The notes under the pieces: generated by a model | What the model was told of the DNA's origin: nothing | The model's database searches: none | Seen by the model: the letters and a program-made list of their open reading frames with translations, nothing else | Translations under genes and position numbers: made by a program | In this document: piece by piece, positions 20,000-30,108 of the stretch | Layout of the letters: the number at the start of each line of letters is the position of its first letter | How positions within the stretch are numbered: the first letter of the stretch is position 1 | Assembly: GCF_001437055.1 (NCBI RefSeq) | Contig: NZ_JQBW01000004.1 | Coordinates: forward strand, 62,001-126,000 | DNA from: Limosilactobacillus secaliphilus | GTDB taxonomy: Bacteria; Bacillota; Bacilli; Lactobacillales; Lactobacillaceae | DNA length: 64,000 nt | Direction: 5' to 3'

Positions 20000-20545
20000 C
20001 TAATTGTTAACAAGCAAGCGGCGCATCTCCTGCAATTTGGTGTTGACGCTGCCATCCAGGGTTTGGCCCCCGACATGAACAATCGCGCCCCCAATAATTG
20101 AAGGATCCACCTTTTCATCCAAAACAACTTCTTTGGCGTCAAAACGTTTTGCCAGTGCTTCGGACATTTCCTTACGTCGTTTTTCGTCAAGTTGCACGGC
20201 TGTGACGACCACAGCATGAATTCGCTTGATCAAAGCATCATACTGTTTCTCAAACTCATCAATGATTGCAACCATGTCGTTAATCCGACCATAATCAAAG
20301 ACCATCTGAATCAGGTTGGCAACATACTTAGATGCCCCCTGCTTCAAATCAGAAATCAGGCCCTTTTTTTGGCCCACAGATAAACTGGTTCCGTTCAGAG
20401 CCGAAAGCAATCCTGGATTGTCCTTAAAGACATCCCGCAGACTGCTGAGTTCTTGACTCGTTTGCTTTAATTGGTCGTCTGCTTGTGCAAGCTCAATGAG
20501 TGCCTTAGCATAACGCCCTGCAACCGTTTTTTGATCAAGACTCAT
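20000..20545 (-). CDS. atpH: ATP synthase delta subunit
   Basis: A 181-aa peripheral-stalk protein linking F1 to the b subunits. The N-terminal helical domain (VAGRYAKALIELAQ) and the C-terminal motif VDPSIIGGAIVHVGGQTLDGSV are typical. It overlaps the end of atpF by 11 bases, so translation is coupled. Confidence 0.97.
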   Translation of the reverse strand: MSLDQKTVAGRYAKALIELAQADDQLKQTSQELSSLRDVFKDNPGLLSALNGTSLSVGQKKGLISDLKQGASKYVANLIQMVFDYGRINDMVAIIDEFEKQYDALIKRIHAVVVTAVQLDEKRRKEMSEALAKRFDAKEVVLDEKVDPSIIGGAIVHVGGQTLDGSVNTKLQEMRRLLVNN

Positions 20546-21044
20546 GTTTTACCAGCCCTTCAATATAGGAATCAATTAATTCTTGCTGATCATCCGCATT
20601 TAACTGCTTCTTAATCAGTTTCGACGCAATCTCAATCGATAGGTTTGCAACGTCATCTTTAGCACCCTTCAGTGCGTCTTGACGTGCTTGTTCAGCGTCA
20701 CGTTGTGCTTGTTCTTGAATAGTACGAGCATCGTTATGAGCATCATCAATAATCTTGCTGCGCAGATCTTGGCCGTTTTTCCGTGCGTCATCAACGATCT
20801 TCGTGGCTTCCGCCTTGGAGCCCTTCAATTCTTCTTGACGTTGAGCAGCCAATTTGGCAGCTTCTTTACGGTTATTTGTTGCATTGTCAATATCATTGGC
20901 AATCTTATCGGCCCGCTTTTTCATCATGTCCGTGACTGGCTTCCAAGCAAAATGCCAAACTAGAATCGTCATGATGAGAAATGAAATCAGGTAAAAGAGC
21001 ATGTCACCCATGTACAGCTGATTAGATTGTGCAAGAACTTGCAT
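20535..21044 (-). CDS. atpF: ATP synthase b subunit
   Basis: A 169-aa subunit with one N-terminal membrane helix (about residues 12-32) and a long charged helix rich in A, K, E and Q that forms the peripheral stalk. The ATG is chosen over an adjacent in-frame TTG because of its spacing from AAGGAGGTG. Confidence 0.97.
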   Translation of the reverse strand: MQVLAQSNQLYMGDMLFYLISFLIMTILVWHFAWKPVTDMMKKRADKIANDIDNATNNRKEAAKLAAQRQEELKGSKAEATKIVDDARKNGQDLRSKIIDDAHNDARTIQEQAQRDAEQARQDALKGAKDDVANLSIEIASKLIKKQLNADDQQELIDSYIEGLVKHES

Positions 21045-21082
21045 CAATTGACACCTCCTTTCCTATTCTTAATGATTGCTGA

Positions 21083-21295
21083 TTACTTATTCATAACCAT
21101 GAAGGCAACAACAATCGCCAGAATAGGAACGGCTTCAATCAGACCAACACCGATAAACATGGTGGTCCGTAATTGACCAGCAATTTGTGGCTGACGTGCC
21201 ATTGAATCGATAGTATGTGAAATAACCAATCCGTTACCATAACCAGCAGCAAGTGCGGCAGCAGCAGCGGCAATACCAGCAGCAATTGTACCCAT
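21083..21295 (-). CDS. atpE: ATP synthase c subunit
   Basis: A 70-aa two-helix proteolipid that forms the rotor ring. The proton-carrying carboxylate is E54 in GLIEAVPIL, and the polar loop ARQPQI is present. Residues around E54 are of the proton type, not the sodium type. Confidence 0.98.
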   Translation of the reverse strand: MGTIAAGIAAAAAALAAGYGNGLVISHTIDSMARQPQIAGQLRTTMFIGVGLIEAVPILAIVVAFMVMNK

Positions 21296-21318
21296 TTTAA
21301 TTCCTCCTAAAAATGTGG

Positions 21319-22029
21319 CTAATCTCCATAAACCTTCCTAGAGATATAAACCGTAGTTAATGTTACAAAGACATAAGCTTGAATAGCCCCGATAAATACT
21401 GAGAAGCCTTGCCAGATCATTTCAATTGGCAGTGCCACAATGATTGTTGGCCAACCATGTGAAAATGCCAATTTGCCAACCAAGCCTAACAGCAATTCAC
21501 CGGCATAGATGTTACCAAAGATACGTAAACCAAGCGTCAGGAAGTTAGAGCATTCCTCAATCAGGTTAACTGGCAGCATCAAAGCATTTGGCGATACCAG
21601 TTCACTCAGATAACCCTTTAACCCCTTAAACATAACACCAGAATAATGGCTTAATGTCAGAACGACAAAAGAAAACGTCAAGGTAACAATCGGGTCAGCA
21701 GTTGAACTCTTAATCAACTCATGTCCATTCCAGCCAACTTGTAGAATCAAGCCTAACTGGTTAGCGATGAACAGAAAAACAAATAGAATAAATGCAAAGA
21801 AGCTATATACACTAGCAACCTCTTGTGACATTTGTGCACGCACAATGCTGTTAGTAAAATCAATGATCCACTCCATTACATTTTGTCCGCCTTTCGGCTT
21901 CATCTGGATATGACGTGACAGTCCGAACAAGAAGAAGAACACGATTAGCATGATTAACAAGCCAGACAACATGTTCGTAATATTAAAAGTCAGGCCGCCA
22001 AGATTAAAAGTGTACGCATCACCACCCAT
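21319..22029 (-). CDS. atpB: ATP synthase a subunit
   Basis: A 236-aa membrane stator with about five or six helices. The essential arginine lies in the conserved [17 protein letters not shown] helix. First gene of the operon; no atpI is seen upstream. The GAGGTGAG site is correctly spaced from the chosen ATG. Confidence 0.97.
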   Translation of the reverse strand: MGGDAYTFNLGGLTFNITNMLSGLLIMLIVFFFLFGLSRHIQMKPKGGQNVMEWIIDFTNSIVRAQMSQEVASVYSFFAFILFVFLFIANQLGLILQVGWNGHELIKSSTADPIVTLTFSFVVLTLSHYSGVMFKGLKGYLSELVSPNALMLPVNLIEECSNFLTLGLRIFGNIYAGELLLGLVGKLAFSHGWPTIIVALPIEMIWQGFSVFIGAIQAYVFVTLTTVYISRKVYGD

Positions 22030-22060
22030 TCATATCTCACCTCTTTCCTTATAACAAATA

Positions 22061-22107
22061 GGGTCTGTAAACTTGAGTCAAGGTTTGCTTACTCAAATTA
22101 CAGACCT
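22061..22107 (-). repeat. Long inverted repeat at the 5' end of the atp transcript
   Basis: The arms GGGTCTGTAA..CTTGAGT and ACTCAA..TTACAGACCT can form a hairpin with about 16 pairs. The atp promoter places it at or next to the transcription start. It could also terminate the upstream uracil permease transcript, but no U-tract follows. Confidence 0.7.
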
Positions 22108-22108
22108 A

Positions 22109-22137
22109 AATATATCATCTTTAAAGGCAAATATCAA
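22109..22137 (-). promoter_or_regulatory. Promoter of the atp operon
   Basis: On the minus strand, TTGATA and TATATT with a 17-base spacer. Transcription would start near 22102, at the base of the inverted repeat. Confidence 0.65.
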
Positions 22138-22239
22138 AACCGATTAAAACGCTGTCATGCCTGTCAACGTTGATATTAGCGGATTTAATTGATAAATGTT
22201 TAAATTTTAATCCGGTTCTAATAACCTTCTCAGATATAA

Positions 22240-23505
22240 TTATTCGTTCCCCGCTTTTTCAGGCAAAACCAAGTTCAGAATCACACCTAAAACAGCGGCA
22301 ACGGCCAGGCCTGAGAATTGATACTCGCCCAGTTGAAGGTATGCATTCCCAATCCCGATGACCAAGATCACCGATGAAATCATCAGGTTGCGCTTCTTAT
22401 TGAAGTCAATCTTGTGTTCAACCATGACCCGCATCCCGCTGGAGGCAATGACCCCGAACAGGAGGAAGGAAATACCACCAATTACCGGTGACGGAATGGA
22501 TTCGATTAAAGCACTCAGCTTACCCACGAAGGCAAAGAAGATGGCAAACATAGCCGCGCCCATCAAAACGTAGACACTGTGCACCCGAGTGATGGCCAGG
22601 ACACCAATGTTTTCACCGTAACTGGTAACCGGGGGCCCACCAACGAAACCGGCAATGATCGATGCTGTCCCATCACCAGCCAGCGTGTGGTTCAAACCTG
22701 GATCCTTGAAGAAGTTACGATCGGTCAATTCGTTTAAGACCATGATGTGACCCATGTGTTCCGTCATCGTGACGAATGCGATCGGCGCCATACTGAAGAT
22801 TGCACCCCAATAAACGCGCGGATGGTAAGTCAGAAACGGCACTTGGAAGTCTGGCAGGCTGAACCAGTGAGCACTCATTACTGGCCCAAAGTTTACGATG
22901 CCAAAGAAGCAGGCAATAACGTAGCCGCAGACAATCCCTAAAAGGATCGGTACCAGACCTAAAAAGCCCTTCAAATACATGTTGAAGATGATCGTAATGA
23001 GCAGGGTCAGCATGGCAACTGCAAAGTAGCGCAGGTCGTAATGGGAACCGTTCATCGTCGCATCTTTAGCGGCAGTGCCGGCCAGCGACAAACCAATGAC
23101 CATGACAATTGGGCCCACAACGATCGGGGGCAGGACGCGGTCAATCCAGTTCGAACCGACCAGACTGACAATCAATGAGACAATCAAATAGACACAGCCA
23201 ACAGCGACGGTCCCTTGAGCAATGCCCGGGTAGCCAGTCGTCTTCATCAAAGCCATCATCGGTACGACAAAGGAGAAGCTGGAGCCCATGTAGGCAGGGA
23301 TCTTATGCTTGGTAATCAACAAATAAATCAGCGTGCCCACACCGGAACTAAACAGCGCAATGCCTGGATTCAACCCGACTAAGATCGGAACCAGCACTGT
23401 CGATCCAAACATCGAGAACATGTGTTGCAACGATAAACCGAACCATTGTCCCAAGCGGGGCCGTTCGTCAACGTCCAGCACCACGTCCGGTCGTTTCTTT
23501 GACAT
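22240..23505 (-). CDS. pyrP: Uracil permease, NCS2 (UraA/PyrP) family
   Basis: A 421-aa polytopic uracil:proton symporter with about 12-14 membrane segments. The N-terminal GLSLQHMFSMFGSTVLVP and the central PIAFVTMTEHMGHI (substrate-binding helix) and SYGENIGVLAITRV motifs are those of uracil-type NCS2 carriers. A PyrR-type attenuator precedes it, which supports uracil as the substrate. It stands alone, outside a pyr operon. Confidence 0.93.
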   Translation of the reverse strand: MSKKRPDVVLDVDERPRLGQWFGLSLQHMFSMFGSTVLVPILVGLNPGIALFSSGVGTLIYLLITKHKIPAYMGSSFSFVVPMMALMKTTGYPGIAQGTVAVGCVYLIVSLIVSLVGSNWIDRVLPPIVVGPIVMVIGLSLAGTAAKDATMNGSHYDLRYFAVAMLTLLITIIFNMYLKGFLGLVPILLGIVCGYVIACFFGIVNFGPVMSAHWFSLPDFQVPFLTYHPRVYWGAIFSMAPIAFVTMTEHMGHIMVLNELTDRNFFKDPGLNHTLAGDGTASIIAGFVGGPPVTSYGENIGVLAITRVHSVYVLMGAAMFAIFFAFVGKLSALIESIPSPVIGGISFLLFGVIASSGMRVMVEHKIDFNKKRNLMISSVILVIGIGNAYLQLGEYQFSGLAVAAVLGVILNLVLPEKAGNE

Positions 23506-23522
23506 AAACTTACCATCCTTTC

Positions 23523-23625
23523 AAAAAAAGTCCCTGGATCCACTAGACCCAAGGACTTTTATAAAGGACGCACTCCGCCCCGTATTTCATCTTTGGGGCC
23601 TCACTGGACCCGATTAAAGACTCAA
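23523..23625 (-). promoter_or_regulatory. PyrR-binding transcription attenuator of the uracil permease
   Basis: The leader contains a PyrR-type hairpin (TCTTT..TCCAGTGAGGC..AAAGA, near 23590-23620 on the minus strand), with the hallmark UCCAGNGAGGC loop. A strong terminator follows (AAAAGTCCTTGGGTC / GATCCAGGGACTTTTTTT, 23523-23560) just before the gene. In the known mechanism, PyrR with UMP stabilises the first hairpin and lets the terminator form, so permease expression falls when pyrimidines are plentiful. Confidence 0.85.
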
Positions 23626-23646
23626 GCTATTCACATTGTGACCACT

Positions 23647-24429
23647 CTACTGTTTTTCCTCGTGCTTGTCAAGGTGTTTATGAAAGTGATAAACGCATAG
23701 CAAGGTCGCCGATGGAACCGTTAACACTACTCCGATAAAGGATATCAAGACGGTAATCAGTTCAGCAACAAAAATTCGGTTGTTAATGATTGTGCCCAGC
23801 GAATAATCCAGGCCCACAAACCACACAAGCAAAGCCAACAGTCCACCAAAGAAGCCAAAGAAGAGCGTGTTCAGCGTGGTCCCGATGATCTGTTGGCCAA
23901 TCGTGAAACCACCGTTCAACAGCGAAGTAATACTTTGGGTAGCATCCGAACGCATCATTGCAAAAACACCAGTGGCAATGGCCATCGCGGCTTCCGCAAT
24001 CGCGCCCAGCACACTCAGCAAGGTGACCATCGTTGCCACTTTGGCATAGTTGATGCCGATCAAAACCGACATACCTTCCAGTTCCCCGCTGTCCTCATTG
24101 GCAAATCCGGGAACTTGCGCAAAATGTTCAACCACTAAGACCAGCGACAATAAGCAAATGAAGATCACAAAGGCAGCGAAGAAGGCCGCCCTGGCTACCT
24201 CCAAATCGTTGGTTCCCATAAAGATGGTGACGGCTAAAATACAAACGCTCAATCCCAAGGTCACTGCCAATGGGGGCACGTGAAAGTCAACCAAAATTAA
24301 GGCTAAAAAGAAGAGGCCAAAGTTGACCAGCAGGCTGAGAAAGGAAAGCCAACCCTGCCGGCCGCCAACAATCAACATCAACACCAATAGTACTAATCCC
24401 AGTACGTTAATCGTTGACACTTTCGTCAC
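23647..24429 (-). CDS. YibE/F family membrane protein (second of pair)
   Basis: A 260-aa integral membrane protein with about seven hydrophobic segments. It belongs to the YibE/F family, whose members come in adjacent pairs in lactic acid bacteria and whose function is not established. It overlaps the larger YibE/F gene by 23 bases, so the pair is translationally coupled and probably works as a complex. Confidence 0.85.
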   Translation of the reverse strand: MTKVSTINVLGLVLLVLMLIVGGRQGWLSFLSLLVNFGLFFLALILVDFHVPPLAVTLGLSVCILAVTIFMGTNDLEVARAAFFAAFVIFICLLSLVLVVEHFAQVPGFANEDSGELEGMSVLIGINYAKVATMVTLLSVLGAIAEAAMAIATGVFAMMRSDATQSITSLLNGGFTIGQQIIGTTLNTLFFGFFGGLLALLVWFVGLDYSLGTIINNRIFVAELITVLISFIGVVLTVPSATLLCVYHFHKHLDKHEEKQ

Positions 24430-25534
24430 TCCCTTTCAATACGTAGGCAATCAAGGTACTGATTAAAGGCACGTTGATCACAATCCCAATGCCGGCCGCT
24501 AAACTCTGCACCATTCCTAAGCACATGCTCATGTCAAAGGTGTAGCCCCATGAATTGCCGTTCTTCAGGTAAAGCAGCGCACAGGTGAAGGTACTGGCAA
24601 AGAAAATCAATAACAAAACGTTGATCAAGGGACCCATGACGGACTTCCCCACCTGCATGCCGGCCTTGAAGAGCTTCTTGAAACCAGCCCGTTGATCGAC
24701 ACGTTTCAGTTCGAACACGGTGGCTACGACATCACTGCTCTCATCCATGACGGCCCCAAGAGAACCCAGCAAGATCTCAGCGATGAACAATGTCCGCGGG
24801 TTCTGGGTGACATACTGCATTGATTCGTAGTAGATCCCTTTTTGGTTGGTCAGGGCCATAACAACTAAACAAATTCCCAGCGAAACGAATGTGGATAATA
24901 AGGTCGCCACCATCGCTAACAACGACTGGAGGTTGGCGCCAAAGACCAGCAAGAGGGTCACGATGGTGAAAATCACCGCCAACAAACTGAAGATCAACAC
25001 CACATGGCTTGCCTGCAAGCGCAGGTTGACGCTAATTGCGCCTAAGATCAAGCCAAAGTTCAAAACAACTGACAAGGCCGCTCGAGCACCAGCGCTCCCC
25101 AATAAGAGGATCAATGCGGATAAGGCCAGCCACAGCAAAAAGACCAGGATGGTATCCCGTTTGAGGCCATTCAGGCTGGCACTGTATCCGTGACGATCAT
25201 GGTTGATCTGTGACAAGAATCCCTCCTGACCGACACGGTAATGTTGATCAAGCGCGCCCGAAGCAGAGTAACGGTTGTGGACCTGGACGATTTTTCCCTT
25301 ATAACGGCCGTTCATCACCTTGACCGTCAGCTTTTGGGTCATCTGGTAGTCAACGTTCTTAAACTCATCCGTTCGTTTGTGCCGGCTTGTTTCCTTTACC
25401 GTCAGCACCCGGCCAATGGGTTGGCGATACAGGAACTGGTCATGAGCCGTGAACAGGATTAAAGCGAGACCCACCACAAGGAGAAACAGCGCTAGCCATG
25501 CCTTTTTTGGATGTGTCTTAAAAAATTGAGTCAT
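24407..25534 (-). CDS. YibE/F family membrane protein (first of pair)
   Basis: A 375-aa membrane protein. An N-terminal membrane helix (about 13-30) is followed by an extracytoplasmic beta-rich domain (about 35-125, with LTVKVMNGRYKGKIVQVHN) and then about seven membrane helices. The order matches YibE/F proteins. No transport substrate is known. Confidence 0.88.
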   Translation of the reverse strand: MTQFFKTHPKKAWLALFLLVVGLALILFTAHDQFLYRQPIGRVLTVKETSRHKRTDEFKNVDYQMTQKLTVKVMNGRYKGKIVQVHNRYSASGALDQHYRVGQEGFLSQINHDRHGYSASLNGLKRDTILVFLLWLALSALILLLGSAGARAALSVVLNFGLILGAISVNLRLQASHVVLIFSLLAVIFTIVTLLLVFGANLQSLLAMVATLLSTFVSLGICLVVMALTNQKGIYYESMQYVTQNPRTLFIAEILLGSLGAVMDESSDVVATVFELKRVDQRAGFKKLFKAGMQVGKSVMGPLINVLLLIFFASTFTCALLYLKNGNSWGYTFDMSMCLGMVQSLAAGIGIVINVPLISTLIAYVLKGSDESVND

Positions 25535-25561
25535 ATTAGACAGTACCCCTATCAGAAACAG

Positions 25562-25596
25562 AAAAACCTCCGTACACGGAAAACCGGACGGAGGTT
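25562..25596 (-). terminator. Terminator of upp
   Basis: The 9-bp stem AACCTCCGT / ACGGAGGTT is followed by TTTTTCTGTTT on the minus strand. Confidence 0.92.
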
Positions 25597-25614
25597 AATA
25601 GCATTTAATTTATG

Positions 25615-26250
25615 CTACTTGGTACCAAAGAGACGGTCACCAGCATCACCCAAACCAGGTACGATGTAGCCATTTTCGTTCAGATGGTCATCTAAGGCAC
25701 AGGTGTAAATATCAACATCTGGGTAAGTGGACCGAACCGCCTTAACACCTTCAGGAGCAGCAACCAAGCAAGCAAACTTCATGTTCTTTTCTTGGCAGCC
25801 ACGCTTCTTCAAGGCACCAATTGCATCGATGGCAGAACCACCAGTGGCCAGCATTGGGTCAACGATGAACAGTTGCCGTTCCGTAATGTCATTTGGCAGC
25901 TTAACGAAGTATTCGTGCGGCTTCAACGTCTTTTCATCACGATACATCCCAATGAAACCAATTTTAGCAGCTGGAATCAGCTCGGTCATTCCATCCACCA
26001 TGCCTAAGCCTGCCCGCAGGATTGGTACAATGGCAACTTTCTTGCCCGCTAATTCCTTTTGTGTAGTCTTAGCAATTGGAGTCTCAACTTCAACGTCCTT
26101 TAACGGCATGGAACGAGAAACCTCATAAGCCATCAGTGTAGCTATTTCACGTACAGTCTCCCGAAATACCTTTGTTCCAACATGTTTGTCCCGAATCATC
26201 GTCAACTTATGCTGAATCAATGGATGGTCTAAGACTTCAAATTTTGCCAT
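25615..26250 (-). CDS. upp: Uracil phosphoribosyltransferase
   Basis: A 211-aa salvage enzyme that makes UMP from uracil and PRPP. The PRPP loop is in [15 protein letters not shown], the uracil-binding C-terminal segment is [18 protein letters not shown], and [10 protein letters not shown] is conserved. Monocistronic. It works with the uracil permease encoded a few kilobases away. Confidence 0.98.
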   Translation of the reverse strand: MAKFEVLDHPLIQHKLTMIRDKHVGTKVFRETVREIATLMAYEVSRSMPLKDVEVETPIAKTTQKELAGKKVAIVPILRAGLGMVDGMTELIPAAKIGFIGMYRDEKTLKPHEYFVKLPNDITERQLFIVDPMLATGGSAIDAIGALKKRGCQEKNMKFACLVAAPEGVKAVRSTYPDVDIYTCALDDHLNENGYIVPGLGDAGDRLFGTK

Positions 26251-26336
26251 GATGCAAACACTCCTTTTTGATTTCTCAACTATTGTACCAAAAAGCAGCA
26301 GCCATGACTGACGTAAATTTAAAAAAAGCAGGTTTT

Positions 26337-27359
26337 CTACTGCCGATCAGCAAAGTGCATGCCGCCAGCAGATTTATTCAGCCGATTCATGTAAGCAACC
26401 CCAAGACCCTTTGCTGGGAATGCCTGGGTCACAATAGCTTTGATCCGTGGTTCGGTATCAAAATGACGAAGGCCATCAAACAGCTCCGCACTGGCGCTAA
26501 CCACATCGTCGCCTAAGCTGAACGGTTCAGCATTGTCGGCCCAATCCTGCTGAGCCAAGATGTCGCTGGTGGCCATGACCCCAACTGGGTAGCTTAGACT
26601 CTTAATCCAATTGGCAACATCCGCCCAGTCGTCACTTGGATCAACAATGTAAACCTGAGCTGCCGGGGCATAGTGCTTATACTTCATGCCAGGAGCCTTT
26701 GGAATTTCGTTTTTACCGACGTGGTGGTGGTTGTTTTCAATACTGCCGATCACGCTCTCGATATCTTCTTTGGTGACGGCACCGGGCCGCAAAATCGTTG
26801 GTTGGTCAGTCGACATGTCCAAGACCGTCGATTCAACCCCCACTTGGGTCGGGCCATCATCCAGGATGCCCTTGATCTTGCCATGCAAGTCATGGTAAAC
26901 ATGCTGGGCCGTCGTTGGGCTCGGCTTGCCAGACGTGTTAGCAGATGGTCCCACCATTGGGACGCCCGCGCGCCGAATCAATTCGATCGTGGCTTGGTTG
27001 TTAGGAAAACGGAAGGCCACCGTCGACAGGCCACCCGTAACCGTCTTAGACAAAGAGCCTGGCTTGATTTTCAGGATAATCGTCAAAGAGCCTGGCCAGA
27101 AATGCTTCATCAGTTTCCAGGCCTTATCGGGAATTTCGGCCGCATACTTTTCCACCATATCAATTGAAGCAACGTGAACGATCAGTGGGTTATCGCTTGG
27201 CCGTCCCTTAGCTTTGTAGACCTGTTTAACGGCATCTTCATTAGTTGCATCCGCCCCTAAGCCATAAACGGTTTCGGTCGGAAAGGCAACCAGCTGACCG
27301 TCACGTAGATCCTTAGCCGCCGCATCGATTTCTTTAAAATGATAAATCTTAGTATCCAT
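26337..27359 (-). CDS. ywlC: Threonylcarbamoyl-AMP synthase (TsaC/Sua5 family)
   Basis: A 340-aa Sua5-type enzyme that makes the threonylcarbamoyl adenylate used for t6A37 in tRNA. The N-terminal YrdC domain ([18 protein letters not shown] and [15 protein letters not shown]) is followed by the Sua5 C-terminal domain (from about residue 210). The start giving MDTKIYHF follows AGGAGG; an upstream in-frame extension is rejected. It follows prmC closely in a translation-linked operon. Confidence 0.93.
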   Translation of the reverse strand: MDTKIYHFKEIDAAAKDLRDGQLVAFPTETVYGLGADATNEDAVKQVYKAKGRPSDNPLIVHVASIDMVEKYAAEIPDKAWKLMKHFWPGSLTIILKIKPGSLSKTVTGGLSTVAFRFPNNQATIELIRRAGVPMVGPSANTSGKPSPTTAQHVYHDLHGKIKGILDDGPTQVGVESTVLDMSTDQPTILRPGAVTKEDIESVIGSIENNHHHVGKNEIPKAPGMKYKHYAPAAQVYIVDPSDDWADVANWIKSLSYPVGVMATSDILAQQDWADNAEPFSLGDDVVSASAELFDGLRHFDTEPRIKAIVTQAFPAKGLGVAYMNRLNKSAGGMHFADRQ

Positions 27360-27370
27360 CAAGCTTCCTC

Positions 27371-28219
27371 CTAACGAAAGTTCCATGCCTGAATCATTCG
27401 CATCTTGTCAGCTTCGTCATGCCGGGTTTCAATCTCGGCTTGCGGATTTAGGCGCTTTAGCAATTCTTGAATTGTCTCTTCCTGGTCATAGCCGGTTTCA
27501 CCAAACAAACGGCCATTTGGTGTCAGATGGCGTGCCGCCTCAGCAAACAAGCGATGGTAGAAGCCCAAGCCGTTTTCCGAAGCAAACAATGCCAGCGGCG
27601 GCTCGTACTTCAATACTGACTGGTCCATCTGGTCAACCGCGCTGGGTGAAACATAGGGCGGGTTCGTGACGATGACGTCGAACTTTTCATCTTCCAAAGC
27701 TGAAAACAGGTCACTTTCTTGCACCGGCAGATTGGTGCCGTGAAGGCGTTGGTTAGCCTGCGCCACCCGCAGTGCGTCGGCAGAAATGTCACTCAGCATG
27801 ACCTGCCAATTGGGCCGCTCCAGCTTCAAGGTGATCCCAATGACGCCACTCCCGGTTCCCAGATCCAAAACTTTTAACGGCTGGTCTTTTGGCATGTCTT
27901 TCAACACCCATTCGACCAGGTCCTCGGTCTCGGGTTCGGGAATCAGCACATCTGGGCTAATGACGAAGGTCCGGTTGAAGAACGGGGCCTTGCCCACAAT
28001 GTATTGAACGGGTTCATCTTCGGCCACCCGCTTAATGGCGCGACAAAAACGTTTTTGTTCATCGGCCGGCATCGGATCACGATGGTGCATTAAAAGAGTC
28101 GTTGTGTCCCAATCATGCAGCATCTTGAGCAAAAACTCCGGTGCATACGGATCTTTGCCCCGGCTTTTTAAATAATCAACTGCCCAGCGCTGGGCTTGCA
28201 GGTAATTCCAATTATTCAT
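27371..28219 (-). CDS. prmC: Release factor glutamine N5-methyltransferase PrmC
   Basis: A 282-aa SAM-dependent methyltransferase that methylates the glutamine of the GGQ motif in RF1 and RF2. The catalytic NPPY is at residues 186-189, and [12 protein letters not shown] is the SAM motif. The N-terminal helical domain contacts the release factor. The ATG overlaps the end of prfA by 8 bases, so the start is firm and coupled to its substrate gene. Confidence 0.96.
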   Translation of the reverse strand: MNNWNYLQAQRWAVDYLKSRGKDPYAPEFLLKMLHDWDTTTLLMHHRDPMPADEQKRFCRAIKRVAEDEPVQYIVGKAPFFNRTFVISPDVLIPEPETEDLVEWVLKDMPKDQPLKVLDLGTGSGVIGITLKLERPNWQVMLSDISADALRVAQANQRLHGTNLPVQESDLFSALEDEKFDVIVTNPPYVSPSAVDQMDQSVLKYEPPLALFASENGLGFYHRLFAEAARHLTPNGRLFGETGYDQEETIQELLKRLNPQAEIETRHDEADKMRMIQAWNFR

Positions 28220-29300
28220 CACGGAGTTGCTCCAGCTTCTTGGCCTGGTCGGCAACAATTAATGCTTCGATGATTTCATCTAAGTCGCCATCCATTACCT
28301 TGTCCAACTTGTTCAGGGTTAAACCGATGCGGTGATCAGTGACCCGGTTTTGCGGATAGTTGTAAGTCCGGATCCGTTCTGAACGATCACCAGTACCAAT
28401 TGCGTCCTTACGCTGTTTATCGTAAGCACTCTGTTCCTTTTGCTGATAGTAATCGTAAACCCGGGCCTTCAAAATCCGCATGGCCTTCGCACGGTTCTGC
28501 TGTTGTGACCGTTCATCCTGCATTGCAACCACAATCCCGGTTGGCAAGTGGGTCATCCGGACAGCTGACGAGGTCTTGTTGACGTGTTGACCACCGGCAC
28601 CAGATGAACGGTAGACATCCACCCGAATATCCTTAGGGTCCAAGTCAATCTGGACATCCTCTTCTTCCGGCAACACACCAACCGTCGCAGTGGAGGTGTG
28701 AACCCGGCCGGCAGATTCGGTAACGGGAACCCGCTGAACACGGTGCGCCCCATTTTCGAACTTCAACTTGGAATAAACCTTGTCACCGGTAATCATCAAC
28801 ACGATTTCCTTGAAGCCACCGACTTCAGTTTCCGTCTTATCAATGACTTCGACCTTCCAGCCTTGCCGTTCAGCGTAGTGGAGGTACATGTTGTATAAAT
28901 CGGCCGCAAACAAGCTGGCTTCATCACCACCGGCGGCACCCCGAATTTCCATGATGATGTTCTTGTCGTCATTCGGATCTTTCGGAATCAGCAATACTTC
29001 CAGTTCCTTTTCCAATTTGGCCTGACGATCACGGGATTCGGAAAGCTCATCCTTCGTCATGGCCGTCAAGTCCGGATCATCCGTCTCACGCAGCAGGTCT
29101 TCATCATCCTTGATCGTCTGCGTCACTTTTTGGTATTCGTGGTACTTTTCAACCGTTTCACGCAAACTGCCCTCTTCCTTCGACAGCTTCATGAAACGCT
29201 TGGTGTCAGCGATAACGGAAGGGTCGCTGATCAATTCGTTCAGCTCGTCATAACGGTCAGCCACCGCTTGGAGCTTATCGAAAATTTCGTTCATTTCCAT
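28212..29300 (-). CDS. prfA: Peptide chain release factor 1
   Basis: A 362-aa class I release factor that reads UAA and UAG. The GGQ motif in [12 protein letters not shown] triggers hydrolysis, and the RF1 tripeptide region lies in [10 protein letters not shown]. An alternative ATG two codons in is possible. It starts directly after tdk in the order tdk-prfA-prmC-ywlC, conserved in lactobacilli. Confidence 0.98.
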   Translation of the reverse strand: MEMNEIFDKLQAVADRYDELNELISDPSVIADTKRFMKLSKEEGSLRETVEKYHEYQKVTQTIKDDEDLLRETDDPDLTAMTKDELSESRDRQAKLEKELEVLLIPKDPNDDKNIIMEIRGAAGGDEASLFAADLYNMYLHYAERQGWKVEVIDKTETEVGGFKEIVLMITGDKVYSKLKFENGAHRVQRVPVTESAGRVHTSTATVGVLPEEEDVQIDLDPKDIRVDVYRSSGAGGQHVNKTSSAVRMTHLPTGIVVAMQDERSQQQNRAKAMRILKARVYDYYQQKEQSAYDKQRKDAIGTGDRSERIRTYNYPQNRVTDHRIGLTLNKLDKVMDGDLDEIIEALIVADQAKKLEQLRDE

Positions 29301-29302
29301 TA

Positions 29303-29893
29303 TTATTCATTCTCCTCTACATTTTTAAGATCGGGGTGAAAATAATGCTTCCGGCACACGGGATAGTAGGACTCATTTCCACCAATCTGCACTTGATCGC
29401 CTTCATAGACTGGTTTGCCATTATGAATGCGCAGGTTCATCGTTGCCTTGTGGGGGCAGAACCAGCAAATCGTCTTCATTTCTTCAATCTTATCTGCGTA
29501 CAGCAAAAGGTATTTGGAACCCTCGAACAACTCGTTCTTGAAGTCATTCTTCAGACCAAACGTCATGACGGGGATGTTCAAATCATCCACTATATGGCAA
29601 AGCTGCAACACGTGCTGCTTGGTCAGAAACTGGGCTTCGTCAATCAAGACACAGTAAATCCGATGATCAAGCGACTTCACTAGTTTGAAAATATCGGTGT
29701 CATTTAATACGGGGGTCACCTTCCGCTTCAGACCGATCCGGCTGGCGATTACACCTCGGCCGGCCCGGGTGTCGACCCCACTGGTCATCAATTCCACCGG
29801 CTTGTTTTGTTCCTCATAGTTATGGGCAACTTTCAGAATATCGATCGACTTGCCAGAGTTCATCGCACCGTATTTAAAAAATAGTTGTGCCAC
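29303..29893 (-). CDS. tdk: Thymidine kinase
   Basis: A 196-aa type II thymidine kinase. The P-loop GAMNSGKS is at residues 9-16, the catalytic region is VLIDEAQFL, and the zinc site has CWFC and later cysteine and histidine ligands. Two in-frame GTG codons compete. The first overlaps the ribosome binding site AAAGG, so the second, giving MAQLFFKYG as in relatives, is chosen. First gene of the operon. Confidence 0.96.
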   Translation of the reverse strand: MAQLFFKYGAMNSGKSIDILKVAHNYEEQNKPVELMTSGVDTRAGRGVIASRIGLKRKVTPVLNDTDIFKLVKSLDHRIYCVLIDEAQFLTKQHVLQLCHIVDDLNIPVMTFGLKNDFKNELFEGSKYLLLYADKIEEMKTICWFCPHKATMNLRIHNGKPVYEGDQVQIGGNESYYPVCRKHYFHPDLKNVEENE

Positions 29894-29925
29894 TGTTTTC
29901 ACCTTTCTAACGCATAGTGCATATA

Positions 29926-29954
29926 ATTATAGCTGATTTCCGGTCCCTTGAAAA
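29926..29954 (-). promoter_or_regulatory. Promoter of the tdk-prfA operon
   Basis: On the minus strand, TTTTCA and TATAAT with a 17-base spacer. Confidence 0.65.
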
Positions 29955-30037
29955 TATATTCGGACCACTTTCACCTTTTCCTATCATAGCACCGCTTAGC
30001 TTCATGCCAACAGCCAATCTATTAAGAGAGCGGATAC

Positions 30038-30066
30038 TTTCAATTTTTGCTTATAACGGTTAAAAT
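30038..30066 (+). promoter_or_regulatory. Promoter of murT-gatD
   Basis: TTTCAA and TAAAAT with a 17-base spacer, about 40 bases before murT. Confidence 0.55.
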
Positions 30067-30108
30067 TAGAATTTACGAACACTTATGATTTTTGGAAGGA
30101 TTATTAAC

